From: JBECKQ01 sp040235375
GTDB taxonomy: Bacteria > Planctomycetota > Phycisphaerae > UBA1845
Reading direction: 5' to 3'
DNA length: 6,781 nt
NCBI GenBank assembly: GCA_040235375.1
Contig: JBECKQ010000355.1
Location: 1-6,781, forward strand
The notes beneath the pieces are model-generated. The model made no database searches and was not told where the DNA came from. It worked only from the letters and a program-made list of their open reading frames with translations. The translations under genes and the position numbers were made by a program. Each line of letters starts with the position of its first letter. The first letter of the stretch is position 1. This document shows, piece by piece, positions 5,676 to 6,781 of the stretch.

Positions 5676-6781
5676 ATGAGCGACGTCGAAATGGTCAAAG
5701 CCGTGTACTCCAAGATGTCAGAGCGACACCAGCGGGCGCGAAAGTGGTTCGGACGGCCGCTGACGCTGGCGGAGAAGATCCTGTGCAACCACCTCGCCTC
5801 GATGGACGGTGAGCCTCCCCAGCGCATGAAAACCACCGTCGATCTGAAGCCGGACCGCGTGGCCATGCAGGATGCCACGGCGCAGATGGCCGTGCTCCAG
5901 TTCATGCGCAGCGGCATGCGCCAGGTCGCCGTGCCCTCGACCATCCATTGCGACCACCTGATCCGCGCCCGCCAGGGCGTCAAGAAGGACATGCTCGTGG
6001 CCCTCGACGAGAACGCCGAGGTCTACAGCTTTCTCCAGGCCGCCGCAAAGAAGTACGGCATGGGCTTCTGGCATCCCGGTGCGGGCATAATCCACCAGGT
6101 TGTGATCGAGAATTACGCGTTCCCCGGCGGCATGATGATCGGCACCGATTCGCACACCCCCAACGCGGGCGGTCTGGGGATGATCGCGATCGGCGTCGGC
6201 GGTGCCGACGCTGTGGACGTAATGGTCGACGAGCCGTTTGGCTTGCTGTGGCCGGGGGCGATCGGCGTGCGTCTGACCGGCAAGCTCTCCGGCTGGACGT
6301 CGCCGAAGGATGTGATTCTGAAGCTGATGGGCATCCTGACCGTCAAGGGCGGGACGAACAGCATTGTCGAGTTCTTCGGCCCCGGCGCCCAGTCGATCAG
6401 TTGCACGGGTAAGGCGACCATCTGCAACATGGGTGCCGAGCACGGTGCGACAACTTCGGTCTTCCCGTTCGACGACCGGATGGCCACGTACCTCGAGGCA
6501 ACCGGGCGAAAGGATATCGCCCAGCTCGTTCGCCGCTACGCCGACGGGCTTCGCGCCGATCCCGAAGTCGAGCAGGATCCGGAGCGATTCTACGACCGCG
6601 TCATCGACATCGACCTGTCGGCTCTCGAGCCGATGATCAGCGGGCCGCACACGCCGGACTTGGTCCGGCCGATCTCGCAGATGGCCAAGGATGTTAAGGA
6701 AAACGACTACCCGGATAAGTTCACGTACGCGCTGATCGGCTCGTGCACGAACTCGTCGTACGAGGACATGGGCCGGGCGGC
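5676..6781 (+). CDS. acn: Aconitate hydratase, mitochondrial type (3' truncated)
   Basis: The first 368 codons of a [4Fe-4S] TCA-cycle enzyme that interconverts citrate and isocitrate through cis-aconitate in the cytoplasm. Active-site motifs are present in order: STIHCDHL (Asp93, His94), GAGIIHQ (His140), GTDSHTPNAGG (Asp158, Ser159, His160), ATICNMGAEHGATTSVFP (Asn251, Glu255), and GSCTNSSYED, whose Cys357 is the first of the three cluster cysteines. The other two lie beyond the edge. GLGMIAIGVGGADAVDVM and LTGKLSGWTSPKDVILK resemble mitochondrial aconitase more than bacterial AcnA/IRP1 or AcnB. Mitochondrial aconitase is about 750-780 residues, so about half is visible. GGAGGT at 5666-5671 supports the ATG at 5676. 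The gene diverges from the araC-type regulator and has a structured leader. Confidence 0.95.
   Translation, partial: MSDVEMVKAVYSKMSERHQRARKWFGRPLTLAEKILCNHLASMDGEPPQRMKTTVDLKPDRVAMQDATAQMAVLQFMRSGMRQVAVPSTIHCDHLIRARQGVKKDMLVALDENAEVYSFLQAAAKKYGMGFWHPGAGIIHQVVIENYAFPGGMMIGTDSHTPNAGGLGMIAIGVGGADAVDVMVDEPFGLLWPGAIGVRLTGKLSGWTSPKDVILKLMGILTVKGGTNSIVEFFGPGAQSISCTGKATICNMGAEHGATTSVFPFDDRMATYLEATGRKDIAQLVRRYADGLRADPEVEQDPERFYDRVIDIDLSALEPMISGPHTPDLVRPISQMAKDVKENDYPDKFTYALIGSCTNSSYEDMGRA

Noticed and set aside
5718..6650. Minus-strand frame of 310 codons opposite aconitase
   Set aside because: The plus strand encodes aconitase with all expected active-site motifs. The antisense frame is a His/Asp/Arg-rich mirror of conserved codons.
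1..6781. CRISPR array, insertion sequence, toxin-antitoxin pair or defence system
   Set aside because: I found no repeat-spacer pattern, transposase, terminal inverted repeats, small paired genes or defence domains on either strand.

Overview
The window is GC-rich bacterial chromosomal DNA with six protein genes. A Planctomycetota-like source, perhaps Phycisphaerae, fits best. The main clue is a small secreted protein ending in a PEP-CTERM tail whose Leu/Gly-rich helix and terminal Arg cluster are typical of that group. A mitochondrial-type aconitase and high GC are compatible with this. The assignment is an inference and has not been tested by a search.

Layout. (1) Positions 1-152 hold the 3' end of a plus-strand AAA+ protein gene, most likely clpX. 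(2) Positions 335-1678 (+) encode a complete MFS exporter of the EntS/MFS_3 type, probably starting at TTG, with a sigma70-like promoter at 242-270. (3) A long inverted repeat at 1786-1819 lies between the MFS gene and the convergent PEP-CTERM gene (1869-2384, -) and could terminate both. (4) Positions 2385-2718 are non-coding. They carry the PEP-CTERM promoter, a possible terminator and short spaced repeats. (5) Positions 2719-4251 (-) encode a polytopic GT-C/PMT_2-type glycosyltransferase. (6) Positions 4453-5346 (-) encode an AraC-family regulator whose N-terminal half resembles a PocR-type sensory domain. (7) Positions 5347-5675 form a divergent control region with a palindrome, three spaced ACGGT repeats and stem-loops in both leaders. 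(8) Positions 5676-6781 (+) hold the first 368 codons of aconitase, cut by the window edge.

The genes do not form one obvious pathway. Housekeeping genes (clpX-like, acn) flank accessory envelope and transport functions (MFS pump, PEP-CTERM protein, lipid-linked sugar transferase). The AraC-type gene could control itself, the divergent acn, or the glycosyltransferase gene 201 bp downstream on its own strand. The most interesting part is the araC-acn divergent region. I see no defence island, CRISPR array, transposon, tRNA or rRNA, and no clear candidate for a wholly new system.
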